This document shows, piece after piece, positions 8,383-16,720 of a DNA stretch of 64,000 nt. Within the stretch, counting starts at the first letter, position 1. The number at the start of each line of letters is the position of its first letter. Under the pieces are notes generated by a model. That model ran no database searches and was not told where the DNA came from. It saw only the letters and a list, made by a program, of their open reading frames with translations. A program made the translations under genes and the position numbers. This DNA comes from Thiotrichaceae bacterium (GTDB lineage: Bacteria; Pseudomonadota; Gammaproteobacteria; Beggiatoales; Beggiatoaceae), in assembly GCA_011391085.1 (NCBI GenBank), contig JAABRD010000001.1, positions 1-64,000 on the forward strand. The letters run 5' to 3'.

Positions 8383-9408
8383 ATGACCAATTATGCCTAT
8401 GTCAATGCGCGAGTTTCCATTCTCGCGGGTCGCTTATTGTCGGAAAGCCGTTTAACCAAATTATTAAATCAGCCGGTGGGTCAACAACGCACTGGTCATT
8501 CTGAATTTGACGAGTGGTTAAATGACCTCAAAGTGGATTCTACACAATTAGAACAACTCTGGCTAATGAAAATGTTGGCAGACTTTGAAGTCTTGATACG
8601 TCCGTTAGCTGGCGGTGAACGAGAATTATTACTTTACTGGTTACGCAAATGCGAAATTGCTAACATCAAAACGATTGTACGTGGTAAAATTGCGGGTCAA
8701 AATGCAAATGTTCTCCGTGGTCAATTGATGGAATTAGGGAATTTTGCCACGTTACCTGTTGAACAACTGTTACGCACGGAAGACGTCAGTGAGTTATTGC
8801 GTCAGTTGGAAACCAGTTCGTATGGAAATATTGCCCGGCAAGCGCGACGAGTGTTTGAAAAAGAACATCAACTGTATTCTTTGGACGCTGCGATTGACCG
8901 TCATTATCTCTCCGGATTGGTGCAACGGGTTCGCAGTCTCACCAGTCGGCAACGGGAACCGTTATTACCGCTGTTTAGTTTATTTATGGACCGTTTTAAC
9001 TTGTTATGGTTGCTACGTTATCGGTTCTCCTACCACTTATCGGCAGCAGAAACGTATTATCTGTTAATTCCCACTCCATATCGTCTGAATCGAAACCGTT
9101 TGCAAAGTTTAGCTGAATTGAATACACTTCCAGAAGTGTTGGCCCAGTTGCCAGAACCGCTATCAAGTTGGTTGGCCCAAACTGACAATGTGTTTGCAGT
9201 GGATCAACACCTCCTGTTGCAAATTCGACAAATCGCGGAACAAACTTTACGGTGGCGCAGTTTCACGTTGGCTAAAATCTTCGCTTACGTGCTATTACGT
9301 GAAATGGAAATGCGTCGAGTGATGGCCATTGTGAAAGGGAAGCGATTGCAGTTGACCACGCCAATGGTTTCCGCCGCGGCGGAATATTCGACGGCGTTGA
9401 TGGCTTGA
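8383..9408 (+). CDS. V-type ATPase subunit C (AC39/d family)
   Basis: 341 residues, normal for the family. Subunit C is the wedge that sits on the membrane ring and links it to the central stalk. Seen: the characteristic start 'MTNYAYVNARVSILAGRLL', an all-helical composition, the mid-protein signature 'LYSLDAAIDRHYLSGLVQRV', and 'FSLFMDRFNLLWLLRYRFSY', where the family has a conserved D-x-x-N-L-x-x-x-x-R segment. No membrane spans, as expected for a peripheral protein. It sits 114 nt after the stalk gene and 140 nt before subunit I, all on the same strand; each gap is filled by repeats. The ATG at 8383 is preceded by an ATTATTCATTC heptamer remnant. Confidence 0.88.
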   Translation: MTNYAYVNARVSILAGRLLSESRLTKLLNQPVGQQRTGHSEFDEWLNDLKVDSTQLEQLWLMKMLADFEVLIRPLAGGERELLLYWLRKCEIANIKTIVRGKIAGQNANVLRGQLMELGNFATLPVEQLLRTEDVSELLRQLETSSYGNIARQARRVFEKEHQLYSLDAAIDRHYLSGLVQRVRSLTSRQREPLLPLFSLFMDRFNLLWLLRYRFSYHLSAAETYYLLIPTPYRLNRNRLQSLAELNTLPEVLAQLPEPLSSWLAQTDNVFAVDQHLLLQIRQIAEQTLRWRSFTLAKIFAYVLLREMEMRRVMAIVKGKRLQLTTPMVSAAAEYSTALMA

Positions 9409-9436
9409 TGAATGAATGAACAATGAAAGAATTAAC

Positions 9437-9548
9437 GGTGGAGTGGAGGCTTTAGCCGGGTGACGTGCTACTACCACCGGCTAAAGCCTCTAGTCCACCG
9501 TAGTTTTTTCACTATCCACTATCCACTATCCACTATCCGCTATCCACT
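9437..9548 (+). repeat. GGACTAGAGGC hairpin plus ACTATCC heptamers before subunit I
   Basis: An inverted pair of the dispersed repeat (9437-9499) is followed by five to six heptamers (ACTATCC, one variant GCTATCC) whose last copy touches the ATG at 9549. As at 7951 and 48494, no Shine-Dalgarno is visible. Confidence 0.8.
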
Positions 9549-11441
9549 ATGCTAAAACCTCTCCCCATGCAACATCTCTCCCTCAAACTGCTTACCGAAG
9601 ACGTGCCGCAGGCGGCCCAGGTATTGGCAGAATGTGGGGTATTTAATCCAGAAACGACAGACGCTGTGGCGGTAGAATTACCTGAACCACTGGGTGAAGA
9701 ATTTCGCCAAGAGTTTCATAGTGCCAAAGGTCGATTGGAGAAAATTATTGCATTGATGTCTTTTCAACCGCCTGAGACACCAGAATTTTACCCGGTCTCG
9801 TTGGCAGAACTGCGTACAGTTAACACGCAGTTGGGGGAACTTTGGTCACAATTTTCAGCCCTCGAAGAACAATTGCATCAGTGTACTGAACAACAAACGG
9901 CTTTAAAACAATTGTTGGAAACACTTCAGAAATTTGCGGACCTCGATGTGGACCTGAGTATTTTTCAAAGTGAAAAACGCTTTTTAAATTTGCATCTGGG
10001 GACAACTCCCGCTGAACATTTTCAACATTTGCAAGAAGCGGTAGCGTTGGCAGAACATTTTGTCTCTATGTTCCACCGTGATGACAATACCGCTTATGTG
10101 GTGGTGGCAGGTCCGTTAGAACATCAAGAACAAGTGCGGGGGGTGTTAGAACATGCGAATTTTCAAGCACTTTCAATTCCGCCCCAGTTTCATCAGCATC
10201 CGCAACAAGTTCATGCGGAGTTAACCGCCGATTTAAAACGCTTGCAACAGAATATTCAAGAAGTCTTGAAACGTGAAACAGAGTTGGCCACACAACGTCA
10301 TTCTTGGTTAGTCAAGGCTTATCATATCTTGAACCGGGCCGCGGCTTTTGCACGATTGACGGAAACGTCACGGAAGCGTGGCGAGTTGGCTTTGATTGAA
10401 GGTTGGGTGCCTCAAGAACAGTTGACAAACTTGGAAACCTTGTTGAGGCGTCATTTGGAACGACCTTTTGTGTTGACCACTCGCAAACCTTCTCCTGCTG
10501 AATATCCGCAGGTGCCTTCAGTGACTCGTCACCCTGCCTGGTTAGCTTCATACATGACGTTGGTGAAAAACTATGGCACCCCTCGTTATGGAGAATTTGA
10601 CCCGACGCTGTGGTTTGCCACCACCTTTGTCTTAATGTTTGGCACCATGTTTGGTGACGTGGGACATGGGGCGTTAATTGCGTCGGCGGGCTGGTATTGG
10701 CGCGATAAGTGGAAGACCTTTATGCCCTTTTTTCTGGCCGCGGGTACTTCCTCTCTTGTTTTTGGTATACTGTACGGCAGTGTCTTTGGGTTCGAAGACC
10801 TGTTCCCGGCTTTGTGGATGTCCCCCATTCACAACCCAGAATGGATGTTAACCATCGCCTTATATTGGGGGATGGGATTTATTTTGGTTGCCACCTTGAT
10901 TACCATTGTCAATCGTTGGCAAGAAGGTGACTATGTAAAGGCGTTGTTTAACACGTCGGGCGTGGCGGGTATCTTGTTGTATTTAGGAGGATTTTATGCG
11001 ATTCGACAATGGCTGGCAACGGATCAATTTGACACCGTCCAACAACTTGCGGTAGTATTACCCCTGTCATTGATTTTAGGTTATAAATGGCATGAAAACC
11101 AAATGCCCGTCGCCGAACGCATTTTGGTCACTTTGATTGAAGGACTCGAAGCGGTCTTAAACTATCTGGCTAACACGTTATCCTTTTTACGAGTGGCGGC
11201 TTTTAGTCTCAACCATGTTGCTTTGGCCATTGCCGTCTTCACCTTGGCGGACATGATAGGTTCCCCCACCAATTGGTTAGTTATCCTGTTGGGAAACCTC
11301 TTCATTGTGATATTGGAAGGGGCGATTGTCACCATTCAGGTGTTACGTTTAGAATATTATGAAGGCTTTTCGCGCTTCTTCAGTGGCGACGGGCGGACGT
11401 TTCGGCCCTTGACGAAAGGGATGACATTGAAAGAGAATTGA
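9549..11441 (+). CDS. V-type ATPase subunit I (a subunit, proton/sodium stator)
   Basis: 630 residues. The soluble N-terminal half (about 1-340) is rich in coiled coil ('ELWSQFSALEEQLHQCTEQQ') and forms the stator arm. The C-terminal half has about seven to eight membrane segments: 'FATTFVLMFGTMFGDVGHGA' carries the family's FGxxFGDxGxG signature, followed by 'LVFGILYGSVFGFEDL' and 'ANTLSFLRVAAFSLNHVALA'. The Arg in the last of these is the conserved charge that faces the c-ring. Domains and length are complete. Subunits A, B, D, E, F and K, which normally follow, are absent; the next gene is an unrelated substrate-binding protein, so the rest must be encoded elsewhere. A second in-frame Met (residue 7, before 'QHLSLKLLTEDVP') is an equally likely start. 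Confidence 0.93.
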   Translation: MLKPLPMQHLSLKLLTEDVPQAAQVLAECGVFNPETTDAVAVELPEPLGEEFRQEFHSAKGRLEKIIALMSFQPPETPEFYPVSLAELRTVNTQLGELWSQFSALEEQLHQCTEQQTALKQLLETLQKFADLDVDLSIFQSEKRFLNLHLGTTPAEHFQHLQEAVALAEHFVSMFHRDDNTAYVVVAGPLEHQEQVRGVLEHANFQALSIPPQFHQHPQQVHAELTADLKRLQQNIQEVLKRETELATQRHSWLVKAYHILNRAAAFARLTETSRKRGELALIEGWVPQEQLTNLETLLRRHLERPFVLTTRKPSPAEYPQVPSVTRHPAWLASYMTLVKNYGTPRYGEFDPTLWFATTFVLMFGTMFGDVGHGALIASAGWYWRDKWKTFMPFFLAAGTSSLVFGILYGSVFGFEDLFPALWMSPIHNPEWMLTIALYWGMGFILVATLITIVNRWQEGDYVKALFNTSGVAGILLYLGGFYAIRQWLATDQFDTVQQLAVVLPLSLILGYKWHENQMPVAERILVTLIEGLEAVLNYLANTLSFLRVAAFSLNHVALAIAVFTLADMIGSPTNWLVILLGNLFIVILEGAIVTIQVLRLEYYEGFSRFFSGDGRTFRPLTKGMTLKEN

Positions 11442-11472
11442 ATGTCATATAGAATGGAAAATAAAAAATAGG

Positions 11473-11670
11473 TACGGGACTAGAGGCTTCAGCCGGTGAT
11501 AAGTACCGAAGCAGAAATTTTACCGTATTTTCAATCGTCGCCCTCACCCCCGGCCCCTCTCCCAGAGGGAGAGGGGAGAAAACCACGGATTCCGCCGTTC
11601 CCCCCACGCCCTCTGGGAGAGGGGCCGGGGGTGAGGGCAACCTGAATATCACCCAGATTGCATCACTACC
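11473..11670. repeat. GGACTAGAGGC arm, CCCTCACCCCCGGCCCC hairpin and one transposon-like end
   Basis: 11473-11497 is one arm of the dispersed repeat. 11541-11637 is a large imperfect hairpin with CCCTCACCCCCGGCCCCTCT and its complement. 11647-11670 (TATCACCCAGATTGCATCAC then TACC) equals the right terminal inverted repeat of the elements at 40555 and 43289. No left end is visible, so this looks like a decayed copy. Confidence 0.7.
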
Positions 11671-11698
11671 GACTAACTATAGAGGTTAAAAATTTACG

Positions 11699-12844
11699 AT
11701 GATCCAACTTTTATTACAACCCCTAACTTTGATATTGTTGCTGTTATCACTTCCCCTCTCACTCACCATGGCAGAGGAAAAAACATACCGAGTCGGCTAT
11801 TTTGAACAAAAGCCCTTTAGTTATCAGCAAGCCGCTACAGTGGCGTCTCAAGATGAATATCTACAAACGTTTCAGCAAGTGTTGAAAGGCAAGCATTGGG
11901 AAACTCTCTTTGAACTTGCGCCAGAGGCTTACATCAGCATAGGCACCAACCTCAAGGAAGAGGGAGAAAAACAGGCGCAATTGTTGGTGTCAGGGGCTTA
12001 CGGTCAGTTGGATGCCATCATTGTAGATGGTCACCTGGCCACTCGTGCCATTCTCAAGATTACCAACAATAATCCGAACCTTCCCATTTTTGCAGAAGGT
12101 ATCAAGGAGCCGATTAAAGAAGGATTTATCCAGAGTGAAAATGATTCTGGAATCGACAATTTCACGGTTAGCATTACCCCTGGGCGTTACTCGAAGATGT
12201 TTAGAACTTTTTACAATGAAGTGCATTTCAAACGGCTTGGTTTACTGTATCATGACGAGGAAAACAAAAATACGCAGACTCATTTGGAGAATGCTGAGAT
12301 TGTTGCCCAAGAGAAGGAATTTATCGTCCTTCCTTATTCTCTGTCTAGTTCTCGTCCATCTACTCAGGGACAACCAAAAATACAGATGCAACAATGTTCT
12401 CAGGATAGCATCCCTTGTTGTTTAACCGCCCTTAACAGTCTTTTTATGCGGGGTATGGACGCTTTTTTTATTCCGTCGTTGGACTGTTTTGACTGGACTA
12501 AAAACGATGTCAAACCCTTAATGGATTTTTTGATAGACAAAAAAATACCGACTTTTACGCAACAGGATTCGAGGAGTGTGCAAGGTGGGGCAATGATGGG
12601 TTTCACATCGGCTGACCTTCTGGCAACGAGTGAACGCATAGCAGAAAAATTGTACGCAGTTCTTATGGAGGGCAAAAAACCAAGAGAACTTCAGATGGTG
12701 AGTCCCACCTGGCCCAGGATTGCGGTAAATGCGTCTGTGGCCTTGAAAATAGGTTTCAATTTGTCCTTTGAAATTCAGGGGGCGAGTGACGAAATTTATG
12801 AGGAGATTTGGACGCGGGAACGTATTCAAGTTGGTGGACGGTAA
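11699..12844 (+). CDS. Exported ABC-type substrate-binding-like protein with an overwritten C-terminus
   Basis: 381 residues with a Leu-rich signal peptide ('LLLLLSLPLSLTMA', cleavage after about residue 25), so periplasmic. 'RLGLLYHDEENKNTQTHLEN', 'FFIPSLDCFDWTKNDVKPLM', 'KKIPTFTQQDSRSVQGGAMM' and 'ADLLATSERIAEKLYAVLME' follow the layout of the ABC_sub_bind family (two lobes, hinge, 'Gxxx' loop before the last helix). Two or three Cys ('CSQDSIPCC') in the linker may form a disulfide. No permease or ATPase gene is adjacent. The last few codons and the stop lie in a 108-bp copy of part of the downstream nuclease gene (12827-12934), so the original C-terminus is lost. Ligand unknown. A sensor or orphan role is also possible. 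Confidence 0.7.
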   Translation: MIQLLLQPLTLILLLLSLPLSLTMAEEKTYRVGYFEQKPFSYQQAATVASQDEYLQTFQQVLKGKHWETLFELAPEAYISIGTNLKEEGEKQAQLLVSGAYGQLDAIIVDGHLATRAILKITNNNPNLPIFAEGIKEPIKEGFIQSENDSGIDNFTVSITPGRYSKMFRTFYNEVHFKRLGLLYHDEENKNTQTHLENAEIVAQEKEFIVLPYSLSSSRPSTQGQPKIQMQQCSQDSIPCCLTALNSLFMRGMDAFFIPSLDCFDWTKNDVKPLMDFLIDKKIPTFTQQDSRSVQGGAMMGFTSADLLATSERIAEKLYAVLMEGKKPRELQMVSPTWPRIAVNASVALKIGFNLSFEIQGASDEIYEEIWTRERIQVGGR

Positions 12845-12934
12845 ATGGCAGGAATGGAATATCTTTCCAGAGTATTACTTAATCAATGTGGAAAGCTTTG
12901 AGGATGTGATTGCGTCGGATTTGGATGAGTGGAT
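12827..12934 (+). pseudogene. 108-bp duplicated fragment of the downstream PD-(D/E)XK nuclease gene
   Basis: 12827-12934 matches 13558-13665 at 105 of 108 positions. In the nuclease frame it encodes 'KLVDGKWQEWNIFPEYYLIN' and on to 'DLDEWI'. The reading frame then breaks into the palindromic repeats at 12935-13030. The fragment overlaps the end of the substrate-binding gene in another frame and supplies its stop codon. Confidence 0.9.
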
Positions 12935-13030
12935 CGTCCCAAAACCCGTTTTGGGATGGTCGCGGTGGAGTCCCAAAACGTGTTTTGGACTCCACTATCG
13001 TCCTAAAACGTGTTTTGGGACTCCACCGCC
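12935..13030. repeat. GTCCCAAAACGTGTTTTGGGAC palindrome cluster
   Basis: Three consecutive palindromic units built on TCCCAAAAC(C/G)(C/T)GTTTTGGGA with GGTGGAGT spacers. The same family occurs at 40474-40536. The cluster lies between the duplicated nuclease fragment and the intact nuclease gene. Confidence 0.85.
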
Positions 13031-13111
13031 ACGACATGACCACAAATTAGATGGTGTTGCACACAAGGTATATAATAACCAACTAGAGTCCAATGAGGAG
13101 GAGATGTTAAT

Positions 13112-13975
13112 ATGAAGTATGAAACCAAACTGATTCGTTTTGACTGGGCTATCAAAACGGTATTGCGTGACAAAGCCAACTTTGATATTTTAGAAGGCTT
13201 TTTAAGTGCCCTGTTAGGCGAAGAGATTTTCATTGTGGAACTCTTGGAAAGTGAATCGAACCAAACGGACTTGGACGAAAAATCCAATCGTGTGGATTTG
13301 TTGGTTAAGGATAGTAACCAACGCCATTTCATCATCGAGATTCAAAATCAACGAGTGACGGCTTACTTAGAACGTCTGCTATTTGGTGTGTCAAAGGTGA
13401 TTGTGGAAAACTTGGAATTGGGTGGTGATTATCGGGACGTCAAAAAGGTGGTTTCCATCAGTATTCTGTATTTCAATTTAGGTTTAGGGGAGGATTATGT
13501 GTACCACGGAAACACGGAATTTGCCGGGACCCATAACCTCAAGCCCTTGAAATTTCGCAAGTTGGTGGACGGTAAATGGCAGGAACGGAATATCTTTCCA
13601 GAGTATTACTTAATCAATGTGGAAAGTTTTGAGGATGTGATTGCGTCGGATTTGGATGAATGGATTTATCTGCTGAAACACTCGACCACTCGCCCGGAGT
13701 TTAAAGCCAAACACATTGAGAAGGCACAGACGAAACTCACTTTATTGAAAATGAGTCCAGAGGAACGGCACCGTTATGAACACTTTTTGATGAATGCCGC
13801 GACGGATCGGGACGTGGTTCAAACGGCGCACCGCGATGGCAAACAAGAGGGAGAGATAGCTGCTAGATTGGAAGTAGCCCAGAAATTACGCAACGAAGGA
13901 ATGGATGTGGAAATGATTGCCAGGGTGACGGGTTTGGCCAGGGAAGTTGTGGATTCGTTGAAGGTAACGGACTAA
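13112..13975 (+). CDS. Rpn / PDDEXK-family transposase-like nuclease
   Basis: 287 residues. Starts 'MKYETKLIRFDWAIKTVLRD', typical of the PDDEXK_2 (Rpn-like) family, which is often annotated as putative transposase. Catalytic features: 'NRVDLLVKDSNQRHFIIEIQ' with Asp in 'VDLL' and Glu-x-Gln in 'EIQ', then 'YLERLLFGVSKVI'. 'KLVDGKWQERNIFPEYYLIN' and 'LDEWIYLLKHS' follow, and the tail ('AHRDGKQEGEIAARLEVAQK') is the usual helical end with a 'GMDVEMIARVTGL' motif. Upstream GAGGAGGAG at 13094-13102 gives a good ribosome binding site. Related proteins promote recombination through endonuclease activity in E. coli. They are mobile, multicopy genes, consistent with the partial copy just upstream. 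Confidence 0.85.
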   Translation: MKYETKLIRFDWAIKTVLRDKANFDILEGFLSALLGEEIFIVELLESESNQTDLDEKSNRVDLLVKDSNQRHFIIEIQNQRVTAYLERLLFGVSKVIVENLELGGDYRDVKKVVSISILYFNLGLGEDYVYHGNTEFAGTHNLKPLKFRKLVDGKWQERNIFPEYYLINVESFEDVIASDLDEWIYLLKHSTTRPEFKAKHIEKAQTKLTLLKMSPEERHRYEHFLMNAATDRDVVQTAHRDGKQEGEIAARLEVAQKLRNEGMDVEMIARVTGLAREVVDSLKVTD

Positions 13976-14004
13976 AGGCGGTTATTCTATGGTTAGCGGT
14001 ATGA

Positions 14005-14035
14005 GATTTGACAACTTTCAAAAAGTTGTCAAATC
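14005..14035. terminator. Perfect 13-bp hairpin between convergent genes
   Basis: GATTTGACAACTT and AAGTTGTCAAATC arms with a short loop sit 30 nt after the nuclease stop and immediately after the stop of the minus-strand gene. The position suggests a bidirectional terminator, though the T-runs are short. It could also be a repeat element. Confidence 0.55.
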
Positions 14036-16183
14036 TTACATAGGCAAGCAATAAGTTTCCCCCCTATAAGTCACGGCCAAAATCTCAGGAGAAAGTTGCA
14101 ATATTTTCAAGCACCTGTTGATATGTTTCTGGTGGTCATTAGCAGAAAAATTAACCAGCAGATACTTACCATTGCTTAGTTGACGGTATGCGAGACCCTT
14201 CTTCTGTTCGGCAGAGTCAAAAATATACTTTTGAATTTCTTTCTCTCTCCCCAGACCGATAAATGTTTCAGCAATTCCGGTGAAAACATTACGCCAGGTA
14301 TTCGTCCTAATTTCTACACCATTTAATTTGGCAGTAATATCAAATCCATAGGCCGAAGTGTTTTGACTCACCATTTCAATTTTCTCCCGCAACAGTTGCA
14401 AAATCTCGGTTTGAGACTTCACCACCGCGGGCTTTGAAGAGGTCACAGAAGGAGACGCAGTTTCCTTTGCATCACGACTTGGCGAAGCAACAGAGGTCGA
14501 TATGGGTGAGGGTAAGTAATAGGTTTCATCCCTGTAAGTCACGGCCAACACCTTGAGGGGAAGTTGCAGTTTTCTTAACCACTTGTTGATATGTCTTATG
14601 AGACCCCCAGCAGACCAGTCAATGCGCAGATATTTATCATTACTTAATTGACGGTACCGATAACCACTTTCCCGTTTTTCCGGAGAATCAGAGATGAAAA
14701 TGTGGTTTTGAATCTCCACCATCCTGCCCAAACCAATAAAAGTTTCGGCAAGGCCGGTAAGAATATCAGGCCAACTTTTAGCTTTGATTTCCACTCCATC
14801 TAACTTGACCTCTGTAAAGCGCGATTCACGGGACGGAGACGAAAAGGTTTCCGTGACCTGTTCAATTTTCTCCCGCAACAGTTGCAAAATTTCGGTTTGA
14901 GACTTCACCACCGCGGGCTTTGAAGAGGTGACAGAAGGAGACGCAGTTTCCTTTGCATCACGACTTGGCGAAGCAACAGAGGTCGACACGGGTGAGGGCA
15001 AGTAATAGGTTTCATCCTTGTAGGTCAAGGCCAAAACTTTGAGGGGAACTTGTAGTTTTTTTAACCACTTGTTGATATATCTCCTGTAAGTCTTAGCTGA
15101 CCAATCAACCCGTAGATATTTGCCGTTGCTTAATTGACGGTATTGATAACCATCTTCCTCTTTTTCCGGAGAATCAAAAATGTGACCTTGGATTTCTTGT
15201 TCTCTACCTAGACTGACAAATACTTCAGCTATTCCAGTAAAGGTGTTACGCCAACTATTCGCTTTTATTTCCACATCATTTAGGGTGGCAGCAATGTCAA
15301 ATCTGTGGGTTGGATTCGCTTGACTCACCATTTCAATTTTCTCCCGCAACAGTTGCAAAATCTCAGTTTGAGATTTCACTACCATAGGCCCTGAGAAGGC
15401 GACAGGAACAGAAAATGAGGTTTCACGAGGTGCCGACGCAACCGTCGTCGGCACAGGTGATGTCGACGAAACCACCTGTTGAACCGACAAAATTCGTTGA
15501 TACAACTCCTCAAAATGAGACTCCGCCAATTGACGTTCGTCAGGAGGAAGTTTCAATTCAATCGCCATTTCCAACCCATCTCTATCTCGCGTAAATCCCC
15601 TTTGCATGATTTGACGCAACTTTGATTCTAACTTGAGAAACTGAACCACTTCCCAAACAGTTTGATTGGCCTGAGAACTCCTCCACACCGCTGGCGCCAA
15701 CAATTTTTCTAAATGGTCCGCCGCGTAAGATGTAGTCAAATCAATGGTCATCACTAACCTATCAGTGGCCACACCCTCCTGCTTGTTGTCAAAAAATAAC
15801 CACTGCTTGCCATTCGTGAGAATCGCCCAACGCAAGCCCATCGAATTGACATAATTGACGGCTTGGGTGCGGTCATTGTTGCTAAATTCCTTCCCCAAGG
15901 TTTTCACTTCTACGATAAAACAATCCTTATCATCGAGACGCATGGTAAAATCAGGAATATAGCCGCCAGCCCCGCCACCGCTATTGCGTTCCGCGATGAC
16001 CTCGAAAGGATTCCAGATGTTATAACCGAGTGCCGAGAAGAGGCGCAACACGATGACTTGACGGGTTTGGGCTTCATTCAAACCCGCTGTTTCCCAATTT
16101 GCTAGAGTTGTTACGATGTCGTTGATGACGTGTGTTAGGTTCATATTAGTGAAGTTAACTGAATTTTCGGCCATGACAAACAT
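14036..16183 (-). CDS. HsdR_N-like PD-(D/E)XK protein with three tandem copies of an unknown ~120-residue module
   Basis: 715 residues from the first ATG; ATGs at 16174 and 16144 are alternatives and none has a well-spaced Shine-Dalgarno. The N-terminal ~140 residues resemble the type I restriction R-subunit nuclease: 'AGGYIPDFTMRLDDKDCFIV' then 'EVKTLG', giving Asp78, Glu92 and Lys94 in PD-(D/E)XK spacing, plus 'AQTRQVIVLRLFSALGYNIW' before it. There is no helicase. After a helical linker come three copies of one module (about 269-396, 426-558, 588-715), each running 'KSQTEILQLLREKIE', 'VEIK..SWR..FTGIAE.F', 'YRQLSN.KYLR', 'HINKWL..LQ' and 'AVTYRDETYYLP'. Linkers 1 and 2 ('SVASPSRDAKETASPSVTSS') are nearly identical, so the duplication is recent. 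I do not recognise the module. The gene follows the SLOG gene on the same strand, with a stop-to-ATG gap of about 60 nt. Confidence 0.8.
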   Translation of the reverse strand: MFVMAENSVNFTNMNLTHVINDIVTTLANWETAGLNEAQTRQVIVLRLFSALGYNIWNPFEVIAERNSGGGAGGYIPDFTMRLDDKDCFIVEVKTLGKEFSNNDRTQAVNYVNSMGLRWAILTNGKQWLFFDNKQEGVATDRLVMTIDLTTSYAADHLEKLLAPAVWRSSQANQTVWEVVQFLKLESKLRQIMQRGFTRDRDGLEMAIELKLPPDERQLAESHFEELYQRILSVQQVVSSTSPVPTTVASAPRETSFSVPVAFSGPMVVKSQTEILQLLREKIEMVSQANPTHRFDIAATLNDVEIKANSWRNTFTGIAEVFVSLGREQEIQGHIFDSPEKEEDGYQYRQLSNGKYLRVDWSAKTYRRYINKWLKKLQVPLKVLALTYKDETYYLPSPVSTSVASPSRDAKETASPSVTSSKPAVVKSQTEILQLLREKIEQVTETFSSPSRESRFTEVKLDGVEIKAKSWPDILTGLAETFIGLGRMVEIQNHIFISDSPEKRESGYRYRQLSNDKYLRIDWSAGGLIRHINKWLRKLQLPLKVLAVTYRDETYYLPSPISTSVASPSRDAKETASPSVTSSKPAVVKSQTEILQLLREKIEMVSQNTSAYGFDITAKLNGVEIRTNTWRNVFTGIAETFIGLGREKEIQKYIFDSAEQKKGLAYRQLSNGKYLLVNFSANDHQKHINRCLKILQLSPEILAVTYRGETYCLPM

Positions 16184-16243
16184 ATAGATGGAAACGAAAC
16201 TGTCGTCCAAATTGTTAAGAGTTTGAGAATATTAAGACCCTCC

Positions 16244-16720
16244 TTAGCAGTCGCATTTATCCAATAGTAGCTTTTGCACATCATCCGATTTTGCCACTGT
16301 GTAAAATTCTTGCTGAGGGACAACATAGACTAAGATTTTCTTGCCTCTTTTCAACAGTTCCATGACATTGTTAAAAGACCCTGGACTCTTTCCATCCCAG
16401 ATTACCAAACCATAATCCGCCTGCGCCGCCATTTCTTTATCTTTTTGTGTATAGAAATCTCTCCCTTTCAGTTTTGGGTCAACAAAGACATGCTTGATAG
16501 TCCAATTCCCAAGATTATGCCGGTGCGAATGACCAGAACAAAAGACCATGACGTTTGGGTAATGTATTTCAGATAGGTATTTCTGTACCGCTTTGTCCAC
16601 GCCGTTGGCATCGCCCACCAGGATGGTGAACTGCTGGTCAACAATGTTCTGTAAGCGGCAACAAATTTCTTGATTGAGTCGACTAATTTTTCTGGAACCA
16701 GAAATGAATACGGTAGTCAT
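16244..16720 (-). CDS. SLOG-superfamily nucleotide/ligand-binding protein
   Basis: 158 residues. 'MTTVFISGSRKISRLN' followed by 'FTILVGDANGVDKAVQKYL' is the Rossmann-like SLOG pattern: an N-terminal strand with a SGSR loop, then a G-D-A-x-G-x-D loop that contacts the ligand. The second half has 'KEMAAQADYGLVIWDGKSPG' and 'NNVMELLKRGKKILVY', the usual 'bad/ok to release' strand-helix end. SLOG proteins bind or generate nucleotide-derived ligands and are common sensors or effectors in conflict systems. The ATG overlaps the stop of the phosphoribosyltransferase by 4 bp (ATGA), so the two are translationally coupled. A housekeeping lysine decarboxylase/LOG role is less likely because the PGGxGTxxE motif is absent. 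Confidence 0.75.
   Translation of the reverse strand: MTTVFISGSRKISRLNQEICCRLQNIVDQQFTILVGDANGVDKAVQKYLSEIHYPNVMVFCSGHSHRHNLGNWTIKHVFVDPKLKGRDFYTQKDKEMAAQADYGLVIWDGKSPGSFNNVMELLKRGKKILVYVVPQQEFYTVAKSDDVQKLLLDKCDC

Noticed and set aside
12768-13115. 115-codon plus-strand frame joining the substrate-binding gene to the nuclease region
   Set aside because: It contains the duplicated nuclease fragment followed by translation of palindromic repeats ('VPKPVLGWSRWSPKTCFG'); it is a chimera of debris, not a gene.
16244-16720. LOG-type cytokinin phosphoribohydrolase
   Set aside because: The PGGxGTxxE motif is absent; the loop reads GDANGVD, which fits other SLOG groups.
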